Positions 7,270-13,978 of a stretch of 64,000 nucleotides of DNA are shown here, in pieces. The notes beneath the pieces were generated by a model. That model was not told where the DNA came from and searched no databases. It was given only the letters and a program-made list of their open reading frames with translations. Location of the stretch: the NCBI GenBank assembly GCA_900319245.1, contig ONNQ01000013.1, forward strand, positions 1-64,000. The letters are read 5' to 3'. The translations under genes were made by a program, and so were the position numbers. The number at the start of each line of letters is the position of its first letter. The stretch's first letter is position 1. The stretch comes from an uncultured Lachnospiraceae bacterium. Lineage in GTDB: Bacteria > Bacillota > Clostridia > Lachnospirales > Lachnospiraceae.

Positions 7270-7758
7270 CAAAAAGTCGAGGTCCTCTTCCTTGTAATGG
7301 AAAAGGATCAGATAGGCGAGGACAAACACGGAACACGTCACATAGATGTCCGCGACATTAAATACGGGAAAATCGATCAGGCTAAAATAAATAAAATCCC
7401 TAACATAGTGAAGAAGGACTCTGTCGATCAAGTTGCCGGCCGCACCCGCTGCGATGCATATAAGCACGATCCGCAGGGGGAGGTATTTCCGGCTGCTCGG
7501 CATGCGAACATAGAGCACGATCAGGGCGATTAAAGCGATCAAAGAAATAAAACTGAGGATCACGGTGCCATTCTGAAAGATGCCAAACGCGGCGCCTCGG
7601 TTCTGGATATAGTAAAACTCCAGTACGCCATGGATCAGTTCCACATGTCTGCCATCCTGCAGTGCCTGTACAGCCAATGCCTTCGTGAACAGATCGGCTG
7701 CGACGAGGATACAAAATAAGACGGCAGCTTTTATCGCTTGTTGGATTGTAATACGCAT
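7261..7758 (-). CDS. lspA: Lipoprotein signal peptidase (signal peptidase II)
   Basis: 165 residues and four hydrophobic segments, the usual LspA size and topology. It cleaves the signal peptide of diacylglyceryl-modified prolipoproteins in the membrane. Catalytic Asp residues are visible in GNLIDRV (near 110) and FNVADIYVT (near 130); NRGAAFGIF is the conserved block after the first segment. The start at 7758 is set by GAAGGAGG eight bases upstream; longer in-frame starts lack a ribosome site. It has its own promoter after the sepF terminator. ylmH and divIVA, often between sepF and lspA, are not present. Substrates in this window include the lipoprotein-like carboxypeptidase at 11371. Confidence 0.93.
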   Translation of the reverse strand: MRITIQQAIKAAVLFCILVAADLFTKALAVQALQDGRHVELIHGVLEFYYIQNRGAAFGIFQNGTVILSFISLIALIALIVLYVRMPSSRKYLPLRIVLICIAAGAAGNLIDRVLLHYVRDFIYFSLIDFPVFNVADIYVTCSVFVLAYLILFHYKEEDLDFLGH

Positions 7759-7813
7759 GGGAACCTCCTTCGTGATGCGCTGTTGTATGATTGCATGATA
7801 CAATGTGTTGTCT

Positions 7814-7841
7814 ATATTAGTCAATAAACTGACTCGGTCAA
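7814..7841 (-). promoter_or_regulatory. Putative sigma-A promoter of lspA-rluD
   Basis: -35 TTGACC (7836-7841), 16-base spacer, -10 TAATAT (7814-7819), 56 bases before the lspA start. Confidence 0.65.
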
Positions 7842-7862
7842 TCATTGCGATTAGCTTTTAAA

Positions 7863-7903
7863 TCCAGGCGAATCACTGCTCTTGAAAGAACGTGGATCGC
7901 CTG
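7863..7903 (-). other. Imperfect hairpin between sepF terminator and lspA promoter
   Basis: CCAGGCGAATCAC (7863-7875) and GTGGATCGCCTGG (7891-7903) form a 13-bp stem with a mismatch. On the - strand it is followed by ATTTAAAAG. It may be a second, weaker terminator; it lies upstream of the lspA -35, so it is not in that gene's leader. Confidence 0.5.
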
Positions 7904-7918
7904 GTGGAACCCTCGCAA

Positions 7919-7949
7919 TAAAAAACGCACCAAACATTGTCCGGTGCGC
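7919..7949 (-). terminator. Terminator after sepF
   Basis: The stem CGCACC/GGTGCG (7926-7931, 7943-7948) is followed on the - strand by a run of six Ts, about 35 bases past the sepF stop codon. Confidence 0.85.
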
Positions 7950-7981
7950 TTTTAGTATTCTTTGTGATTGGCGGGATCGGA

Positions 7982-8578
7982 TTAATTTCGTCCGCCGTAA
8001 GGCATGCTCAAGGTATTGGTATTACTGCGGTCAATACTGGCATGTGTGGAAATATCGCCGGATACATCTACATTTGCGGGTGTGATCACAAAGATATAAT
8101 GGGAAATCTTCATGACATTGCCGTGAATTGCGTAGCAGGAACCGGACGTAAAGTCGATGATCCGCTGTGCGATCTCAACATCGAGACCTTCCAGATTCAG
8201 GACGACTGTGCTGTTGGCCAGAAGTGTATCGGTCACGTCTCTCGCATCGTTGACGGATGTGGGCTTGAATACGCATACTTCCATGCCGGCTTCCGAATAC
8301 TGCTTCTTGACCTGGCGGGATACAGAAGCAGATTCGCTGCGATCTGCTGCGCCAAATCTCTTCCTGGGCTTGGGCGTTGCAGCGGGCTGATCCTCCTCCT
8401 CGAGATTGTCGCTTACGGAAGCGGCTGTCGAAGCGGGACGGGACGATCTGGTCTCCGGCTGTGCAGCGGGTTTCTCGTCATCTCCGTAATAATCCTCGTC
8501 CTCGTATTCCTCATCTTCATCGTAATCGTCATCGTCATTGAATTTCATGGCGTTGAACAGCTTATCCATAACACTCAT
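7982..8578 (-). CDS. sepF: Cell division protein SepF
   Basis: 198 residues. An N-terminal MDKLFNAMKF amphipathic segment (membrane anchor) is followed by a very acidic, disordered linker (about 14-85, many Asp and Glu). The C-terminal SepF domain (about 95-185) carries VCVFKPTSVNDARDVTD, VVLNLEGLD and the GSCYAIHGNVMKIS region. SepF bundles FtsZ and ties it to the membrane at the division site. It lies downstream of yggS, the standard arrangement, and ends at a terminator. In a genome with no min genes in their usual place (see the radC-rodA cluster), SepF may carry more of the Z-ring work; that is inference. Confidence 0.92.
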   Translation of the reverse strand: MSVMDKLFNAMKFNDDDDYDEDEEYEDEDYYGDDEKPAAQPETRSSRPASTAASVSDNLEEEDQPAATPKPRKRFGAADRSESASVSRQVKKQYSEAGMEVCVFKPTSVNDARDVTDTLLANSTVVLNLEGLDVEIAQRIIDFTSGSCYAIHGNVMKISHYIFVITPANVDVSGDISTHASIDRSNTNTLSMPYGGRN

Positions 8579-8642
8579 ATCAGTTAAACTCCTTTATTAA
8601 GATTCAGATCCGGATGCACCGCGGGTCTGTAGACGGCGGGAA

Positions 8643-9332
8643 TCAGGTATAAATCCTCTCTCCGAATATGCCGGTACCGACGCGAACGATCGTTGCGCCT
8701 TCCTCGATCGCGACCTCAAAATCGCCCGTCATACCCATGGAAAGAACATTCATAGAGACATTATCAATGCATTTTTGACTGATGTCAACAGCTAATTCTC
8801 GGAGCATGGCAAAATACCGGCGGTTGGTCTCCGGATTGTCCGTATAAGGCGCGATTGTCATCAGACCTTCAACATGTATACCTTTGAGCACTGAAACGGC
8901 CTTTATGAGGCTTTCAGCGCCGTCATAGGCCACACCAAACTTGCTGTCTTCGTCGGCGACATTGACTTCGATCAGAATTGGCATCACAACGCCGGCCTTC
9001 TGGGCCTCCTCGCTGATGGTCTGGGCCAGGCGAAGGCTGTCGACGCTGTGGATCATCACCGTATTTCCGATCAGTTGGCGCACCTTGTTGCGCTGCAGAT
9101 GACCGATCATATGCCACTGGATATCCTGCGGGAGATCCGGTCTCTTGCGGCAGATCTCCTGCACTTTGTTTTCACCAAAATGCCGCTGTCCGGCGTCATA
9201 GGCCTCCTGCAGCATTTCGAGCGGTTTGGTCTTGGTCACGCAGATCAGCGTGACCGAATCTCTGGATCGGCCGGCCCGCGCGCAGGCCTTAGCGATCCGC
9301 TCTTCGATGCGGTCCAGATTCTCTTTGATCAA
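8643..9332 (-). CDS. PLP homeostasis protein, YggS family
   Basis: About 229 residues, the usual size for this family of single-domain, fold-III PLP proteins. The PLP-binding Lys is in VTKTKP; other family blocks are HFGENKVQE, WHMIGHLQRNK, IEVNVADEDSKFG and LSMGMTGDFEVAI. These proteins buffer free pyridoxal phosphate and show no known catalysis. TTG at 9332 is chosen because AGAAAGGA sits eight bases upstream and the protein then begins IKENLDRI, as family members do. A GTG at 9389 would add 19 residues but has no ribosome site. It lies upstream of sepF in the classical yggS-sepF pair. Confidence 0.88.
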   Translation of the reverse strand: MIKENLDRIEERIAKACARAGRSRDSVTLICVTKTKPLEMLQEAYDAGQRHFGENKVQEICRKRPDLPQDIQWHMIGHLQRNKVRQLIGNTVMIHSVDSLRLAQTISEEAQKAGVVMPILIEVNVADEDSKFGVAYDGAESLIKAVSVLKGIHVEGLMTIAPYTDNPETNRRYFAMLRELAVDISQKCIDNVSMNVLSMGMTGDFEVAIEEGATIVRVGTGIFGERIYT

Positions 9333-9392
9333 AGCTTTATGTCCTTTCTGCCAGTCAGCGCCTGCCCGGAGGCAGCACTGTTTTGACACATA

Positions 9393-10772
9393 TTACTGAA
9401 TATAATTGTTCATTTTGATGGAATTTGCAAACAGAACAATATAGTCATATTCCTGCAATCCGTACAGGGAGTTGGGCTCGACGATGGCGTATTCCTCATT
9501 CTGGTACAGAATGTTGATCTGTCGAAAGTCCGGATATCCCTTGTTGATGTAGTAGACGCCGATCAGCTCCGCCTGCTCTTCAAGTGTGAACTGCTCCGAG
9601 GAGTTGGGCCTGTCGATGATCTCTCCCGCTCTCAGGACGCTGTCGTCCAGATAGTAGCTGTCTTCATTTTCACTGTAGGGAACGGCCGGAACGAACTGAA
9701 TGCTCTTCTCATTCTTCTCTGTGTAGATCTCGAGCAGGACGCCCTTCTGTCCGCCGACGCCTTCAAATACGTATTCCTTAGGGACAATGAAAAAGCTGCC
9801 CTTTGTGATGGAACTGTTGGGGACCTTGAGGCCGGAACGCTGGGAAGCGATCAGTTCTACGTCCAGATAGCGGTCCGTACAGAAGGCGGACATGGAGTTG
9901 GTGAACTGGAGGTTGACAAAATAGTTGCCCTCCTCATCGCTTCTGGAGGAGACGGAAGCCCAGGCAACAAGCTGGTTTTCCAGAAAACGGACCTGGATAT
10001 AGCCCAGATCGACAAGGGCCTGCGCCTCGTCTGCGCTGGCGACATGGACCGCGACAGACCAGTTCTCATCCGTGATCAGTTTGTAGGCGGGATCGCCCGC
10101 GGTAATCCGGCTCCCATTGGTCAGCTGGTTCTTCTTGTAGCCGGTCCGGTTAAAATCCTCGACCGTGAGATTCTCGAAGGTGATCTGTTCGCAGTTGTCG
10201 ACCGCGTAAATGATCTCTCCGGTGGATGACGCATAACAGGGATGGATCGATGTGCTGCTGAGGTCGGGGATCTCACTGAGCACTTTTCGGTTGGAAATCT
10301 TCTGCGCGGAGCTTACCGCGCTGCTCTTAAAGTCATAGACGTTGGCAAAATTCTTGTGTGAGAACTTTCGCGAAAACGAGATCGCCTCGTCCCGAAAGAG
10401 GCTGATATCCTCGGCGGAGAAAAACGATGGATCGTCCTGCTGCAGATAATCCGTGATCTTTCCGGATTCATCAACGGAAAACGCAAGCCCTCCGGTCTGG
10501 ATCCGCTCTCCTTCTTTGTTATAGTAATTGATCGTGCCCGTGTAGTCGCTGTTCACAACGGTTTCTCTTCGGATCGCGATGCCCTGATAGACCATGTTGT
10601 CAGAAAGAGAGCCTGAACGCACTTCGTACACTTCCGTTTTGTGGGAAGTGATATAGCTCAAAAAACTGATCAGAACGTATAACAGGATGACCAGAAACAT
10701 GATCAGGCCTACGTTCAGTCTGAATGGGCGTCTGTATGATAAGATCCGTGAAGAAGAATTTCGTTCTGTCAA
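9393..10772 (-). CDS. HlyD-like periplasmic adaptor-type membrane protein
   Basis: 459 residues. One N-terminal transmembrane segment (about 21-43, VGLIMFLVILLYVLISFL) is followed by a large extracytoplasmic part. The region VRSGSLSDNMVYQGIAIRRE and the later barrel-like segment resemble the HlyD/biotinyl-lipoyl-like adaptor family, which links an inner-membrane transporter to the outside. No ABC or RND partner gene is nearby, so transport is not supported by context; the position beside yggS-sepF suggests a cell-envelope or division-related role. The start is TTG with GAGG eight bases upstream. It ends 3 bases before an alternative GTG start of yggS, so the genes are co-transcribed. Confidence 0.65.
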   Translation of the reverse strand: MTERNSSSRILSYRRPFRLNVGLIMFLVILLYVLISFLSYITSHKTEVYEVRSGSLSDNMVYQGIAIRRETVVNSDYTGTINYYNKEGERIQTGGLAFSVDESGKITDYLQQDDPSFFSAEDISLFRDEAISFSRKFSHKNFANVYDFKSSAVSSAQKISNRKVLSEIPDLSSTSIHPCYASSTGEIIYAVDNCEQITFENLTVEDFNRTGYKKNQLTNGSRITAGDPAYKLITDENWSVAVHVASADEAQALVDLGYIQVRFLENQLVAWASVSSRSDEEGNYFVNLQFTNSMSAFCTDRYLDVELIASQRSGLKVPNSSITKGSFFIVPKEYVFEGVGGQKGVLLEIYTEKNEKSIQFVPAVPYSENEDSYYLDDSVLRAGEIIDRPNSSEQFTLEEQAELIGVYYINKGYPDFRQINILYQNEEYAIVEPNSLYGLQEYDYIVLFANSIKMNNYIQ

Positions 10773-10789
10773 ATTGATATCCTCGTAAG

Positions 10790-10828
10790 AAAAACATAGA
10801 GCCTTGGAAATATAGGATTCCCAAGGCC
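10790..10828 (-). terminator. Terminator-like hairpin after the P-loop gene
   Basis: GCCTTGG (10801-10807) pairs with CCAAGGC (10821-10827). On the - strand a T run follows after five bases. It lies between the P-loop gene and the HlyD-like gene; read-through to the latter is likely, since no other promoter was seen. Confidence 0.6.
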
Positions 10829-10847
10829 CTGTCGGTAATCTTATTGA

Positions 10848-11267
10848 TTAAAGCGCAACTGCGATCAGTTCCTTCAGTTCTTCAGGAACATCCGCCTCGT
10901 CTATAGAGACGCTGAGGTAGAAGTTTACTCCAAACTTATCAGAAATTTTCTGAATCTTCTTGATAGGCTCTACAAGATCCTTGCCTTCGAGATGAGCTAC
11001 CTTGAGGAAGCTGTCAAAATACATCTGCTCAAGGTCATGATCCTGAGAGATAATGCCGCTGATAAAACCAATAAACTGATCCGTATTCTCAATGTTGAAA
11101 TCGGAAACATTGATCAGGCGCACCTTATTGTTGAGTTCGAACATATGCTTGGAACTCTTATCCAGATAGCAGATATTGCCCAGAATATCCTTCACTTCGG
11201 AGTTTACTTTCTCCAGAAGGTACTTAGTTTTACCCTTACCTTTGTTGCCGATGATTAATTGAACCAA
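10848..11267 (-). CDS. Small P-loop protein of unknown function
   Basis: 139 residues with a Walker-A-like IIGNKGKGKTKYLLEKVN at the N-terminus and a strand-helix pattern after it. It ends with YLSVSIDEADVPEEL. No second recognisable ATPase motif is clear, and the protein is much shorter than PilT or other motor ATPases, so names based on those would be misleading. The role is unknown. TTG start with GGAGG nine bases upstream. It has its own strong promoter with a perfect 13-bp dyad at the transcript start. Confidence 0.7.
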   Translation of the reverse strand: MVQLIIGNKGKGKTKYLLEKVNSEVKDILGNICYLDKSSKHMFELNNKVRLINVSDFNIENTDQFIGFISGIISQDHDLEQMYFDSFLKVAHLEGKDLVEPIKKIQKISDKFGVNFYLSVSIDEADVPEELKELIAVAL

Positions 11268-11297
11268 TGGACTTACCCTCCTGTATGTTATGATGGG

Positions 11298-11329
11298 AAT
11301 TCCCTGTTTTCCAATAAAAACAGGGAATT
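11298..11329. promoter_or_regulatory. 13-bp dyad at the 5' end of the P-loop gene transcript
   Basis: Arms AATTCCCTGTTTT (11298-11310) and AAAACAGGGAATT (11317-11329) flank a 6-base loop. The dyad starts about 10 bases after the -10, so it would fold as a hairpin at the very start of the mRNA or act as an operator over the start site. Confidence 0.7.
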
Positions 11330-11338
11330 GATGGTTTC

Positions 11339-11367
11339 ATTATAGATTATTCACTTTTAAAATACAA
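11339..11367 (-). promoter_or_regulatory. Sigma-A promoter of the P-loop/HlyD-like/yggS/sepF operon
   Basis: -35 TTGTAT (11362-11367), 17-base spacer, -10 TATAAT (11339-11344). It lies just after the stop codon of the upstream carboxypeptidase gene. Confidence 0.8.
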
Positions 11368-11370
11368 CCG

Positions 11371-12372
11371 CTAATTCGGTATTTGCTCCAGCAGGCTGTT
11401 CATGTCGTCGTACAGCTCTTCGAGGGAATCTGTCTTCATCACTACGGATATAAAGTCATTTCCCTTGGCATTTTGCGACAAAATAATGAGACAATGGCCG
11501 GCCGGATCGGTCGTGCCGGTCTTTCCGCCGAGGACTGTGATGCCCTCCGGCGCATCCACATCACCGGTCAGATAGGCGTCGGTCGCCTTGACTGCGATGC
11601 TCTTGGAATCCCCGTTTACGCCCGTAAACATGGTGTTGTAATCGGACTGGGGAATGATCTTGCGGATCAGATCGTACTTGACAGCCTCGTTCAGGATCAG
11701 ATACAGGTCGTACGGCGTCGTGTAATGGTTTTCGTCGTGCAGGCCGTGCGGATTGGTAAAGTGGGTGCCGGTCGCACCGATTGCCTTCGCCTCCTGGTTC
11801 ATCAGATCCACAAAACCGTCGTAGCTGCCGCCAATATTCTCGGCAATCGCGATAGCGACGTCATTGGCGGAGAAAACAAGCAGGTAATTGATTGCCTGCT
11901 CGAGCGACATGGAGTCGCCGGGCTCCAGGACAAGGCGCTGCGCGTCGGCACCGGGATTGGCGGCTCTCTCAGAGATGCGGATCCGCTGCCCCGGGTCCCC
12001 GTTCTTGAGGGCGACCAGTGCGGTCATGAGCTTGGTCGTACTGGCCGGGTAGACCCGCTGATTGAGGCCGGCGCCGTACAGGGTCTTTTTACTTGTAAGA
12101 TCAAACAGCCCTGCTGTTTCAATCGCCAATCTCTTGTTTTCTGCCTTTGTGTCTTCCGGAAGGCAGAGGTCGGCGGCAAAAGACTTCTCGCGGAACGAGG
12201 AGGTCTGCGAAGTGACCATGGGATTGACGCTGTCGGACGTCCGCATGCTCTCATAGTCGTTATGGATCACACGTCCGCATCCGGACAGGAAAAGCGCACA
12301 GCCGAGGATCGCGCCGAATATCCATAGTTTTTTATATCTGTTTTTGTATATAGTCTTACTTGTACATTTCAC
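11371..12372 (-). CDS. D-alanyl-D-alanine carboxypeptidase (lipoprotein)
   Basis: About 333 residues. A signal peptide ends in a lipobox-like LFLSGC, so the protein is probably a lipoprotein facing the outside. Penicillin-binding motifs are complete: SxxK as STTK near 110, SxN as SAND near 167, and KTG as GKTGTT near 285. It trims the terminal D-Ala of peptidoglycan stem peptides (peptidase family S11). The 5' end overlaps mgsA. GTG at 12372 and TTG at 12381 are both possible; the ribosome site GAGGAG is 12 and 3 bases from them, respectively. It closes the PBP2-rodA-mgsA operon, adding a wall-trimming enzyme to a wall-synthesis set. Confidence 0.88.
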   Translation of the reverse strand: MKCTSKTIYKNRYKKLWIFGAILGCALFLSGCGRVIHNDYESMRTSDSVNPMVTSQTSSFREKSFAADLCLPEDTKAENKRLAIETAGLFDLTSKKTLYGAGLNQRVYPASTTKLMTALVALKNGDPGQRIRISERAANPGADAQRLVLEPGDSMSLEQAINYLLVFSANDVAIAIAENIGGSYDGFVDLMNQEAKAIGATGTHFTNPHGLHDENHYTTPYDLYLILNEAVKYDLIRKIIPQSDYNTMFTGVNGDSKSIAVKATDAYLTGDVDAPEGITVLGGKTGTTDPAGHCLIILSQNAKGNDFISVVMKTDSLEELYDDMNSLLEQIPN

Positions 12373-12751
12373 GCCACTCAAGATCTCCTCTATCCAAAGA
12401 TTTGATTAAGAGCTCTGCGGTGGCAAGGTTGGTGGCCAAAGGAATATTGTGCATGTCACAGAGCTTCACCACATTGTTTACGTCGGGCTCATGCCGCTTG
12501 GGATTGAGCGGATCACGCAAAAAGATCAGCAAATCGATCTCATTTTGTTCGATCTGCGCGCCGATCTGCTGCATGCCGCCAAGATGGCCGGCCAGATGCT
12601 TGTGGATATTGAGATTGGTGACCTCTTCGATCAGCCTGCCCGTCGTGCTCGTTGCGTAAAGCTGATGACGGCTCAGGATTCCGCGGTAAGCGATGCAAAA
12701 ATTCTGCATTAATTTCTTCTTGGCGTCGTGTGCGATTAAAGCAATCCTCAT
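12356..12751 (-). CDS. mgsA: Methylglyoxal synthase-like protein, catalytic Asp replaced
   Basis: 131 residues, full family length: RIALIAHDAKK at the start, YATSTTGRL, IFLRDPLNPKRHEPDV, ATNLATAELL. The enzyme makes methylglyoxal from dihydroxyacetone phosphate. The catalytic loop, GPLGGDQQIGA in Bacillus and E. coli enzymes, reads GHLGGMQQIGA here. Thus the catalytic Asp (Asp71 in E. coli, residue 60 here) is Met, and the Pro before it is Leu/His-shifted. The phosphate-loop Gly of TGTTG is Ser. The active-site His near residue 8 and the later Asp and His are kept. Activity may be lost or altered. Start ATG at 12751 has GGAGA six bases upstream. Position after rodA is the usual one in Clostridia. 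Confidence 0.85.
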   Translation of the reverse strand: MRIALIAHDAKKKLMQNFCIAYRGILSRHQLYATSTTGRLIEEVTNLNIHKHLAGHLGGMQQIGAQIEQNEIDLLIFLRDPLNPKRHEPDVNNVVKLCDMHNIPLATNLATAELLIKSLDRGDLEWREMYK

Positions 12752-12763
12752 CGATTTCTCCAT

Positions 12764-13948
12764 TTAATGATGCAGTCGTTGACTTGTGCGGTGCAATTGG
12801 CTTCTCATGTAGACATTCTGAACAAGTCCAAGGCCTGCATAGAGGCAGATGAGACTCGTCAGCCCGTAACTGACAAATGGAAGCGGGATTCCGGTATTGG
12901 GCAGGAGCCCTGTCGTAACGCCGATATTCAGGTAACTCTGAAGTCCGATCCAGGCAGCCATGCCGGACGCGATGATCGTATCCGAAAGGCTGCTGCTCTT
13001 TTCCGCGATCTGGTAGCAGCGGACAGTGACGACTGTGATCAATGCGATCATAATAAAACAGCCGATAAAGCCAAATTGCTCTCCGATCACTGCAAAGATA
13101 AAGTCAGTCTGGGATTCCGAGATAAATCCTGTCCCCAAAAGGGTTCCCGCGCCGCTTGCGCTAAGGCCCTTTCCGAACAGCTGTCCCGAGCCGATCGCTG
13201 TCATGGAATTCATGGTCTGGTAGGCAGTGGACGCCGCATAATCCTCCGGATGAAGCCACGCCAGGATACGATCGCGCTGATAGTCGCCCAAAAAAGTCAG
13301 TTTTCCATTTACAGTCAAATATAGTAACAGTAAAACAGACGGGATAGCGGCAGCTGTTATCCCTAAGACGACTCTTCTGTCAAGTCCTGCGATCAATAAG
13401 ATCACACAGAATATGAAAAAGAGCATGATACTTGTTGAAAGATCCGGCTCTTTGAGGATCATGAAGAGCGGCGGAAGGATCAAAAAAGTACTCAGAATAA
13501 AAAGCTGCGGCCTCTTATATTTGCCCGCATAATTAATTATGAACTCTGAATAAAATAAAATCAACAGGATTTTTGCCAGCTCAGAGGGCTGAAAAGTGAC
13601 GCCTCCGATGCTGATCCAGCGCTTTGCGCCGCCCCCGCTGCTGCCCCAGAAAAGGACGGCGGCGAGCGAAAGAAGGACGATCAAATAGTAGAGTTTATAG
13701 TATCTGGGGGTGAGCCACCTGTCCTGTACGCTGAGAAACAGCATGATCAGAATGCCGATGGCACTGCCCGCTGCCTGCTTGAAAAACAGCGTGCTGTTGC
13801 CGGAAACATCGGTGATACTGCTGATACTCAGAAGACCGGCCAGATTGAGCGCGATCACAGAGATCAAAAGGACCGGATCAAGACCGAACAGTCTATGGAG
13901 TTTGGCAAGCACCAGGCTTTTAGAGGTTGTTTTCATAGGTTTATTCAC
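12764..13948 (-). CDS. rodA: Peptidoglycan polymerase RodA (SEDS family)
   Basis: 394 residues with about ten hydrophobic segments. SEDS signatures are present: RWISIGGVTFQPSELAK near 115, KEPDLSTS near 170, and near the end FISESQTDFIFAVIGEQFG and TGIPLPFVSYG. RodA polymerises lipid II together with its class B PBP partner, here the adjacent PBP2 gene. The RodA rather than FtsW call rests on this pairing and on the following mgsA. The start is uncertain: GTG at 13948 or ATG at 13936; both ribosome sites are weak. The stop codon directly abuts the ATG at 12763. Confidence 0.9.
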   Translation of the reverse strand: MNKPMKTTSKSLVLAKLHRLFGLDPVLLISVIALNLAGLLSISSITDVSGNSTLFFKQAAGSAIGILIMLFLSVQDRWLTPRYYKLYYLIVLLSLAAVLFWGSSGGGAKRWISIGGVTFQPSELAKILLILFYSEFIINYAGKYKRPQLFILSTFLILPPLFMILKEPDLSTSIMLFFIFCVILLIAGLDRRVVLGITAAAIPSVLLLLYLTVNGKLTFLGDYQRDRILAWLHPEDYAASTAYQTMNSMTAIGSGQLFGKGLSASGAGTLLGTGFISESQTDFIFAVIGEQFGFIGCFIMIALITVVTVRCYQIAEKSSSLSDTIIASGMAAWIGLQSYLNIGVTTGLLPNTGIPLPFVSYGLTSLICLYAGLGLVQNVYMRSQLHRTSQRLHH

Positions 13949-13978
13949 CGTTTCTATCCATTTTGAGCGACCGGGTCC

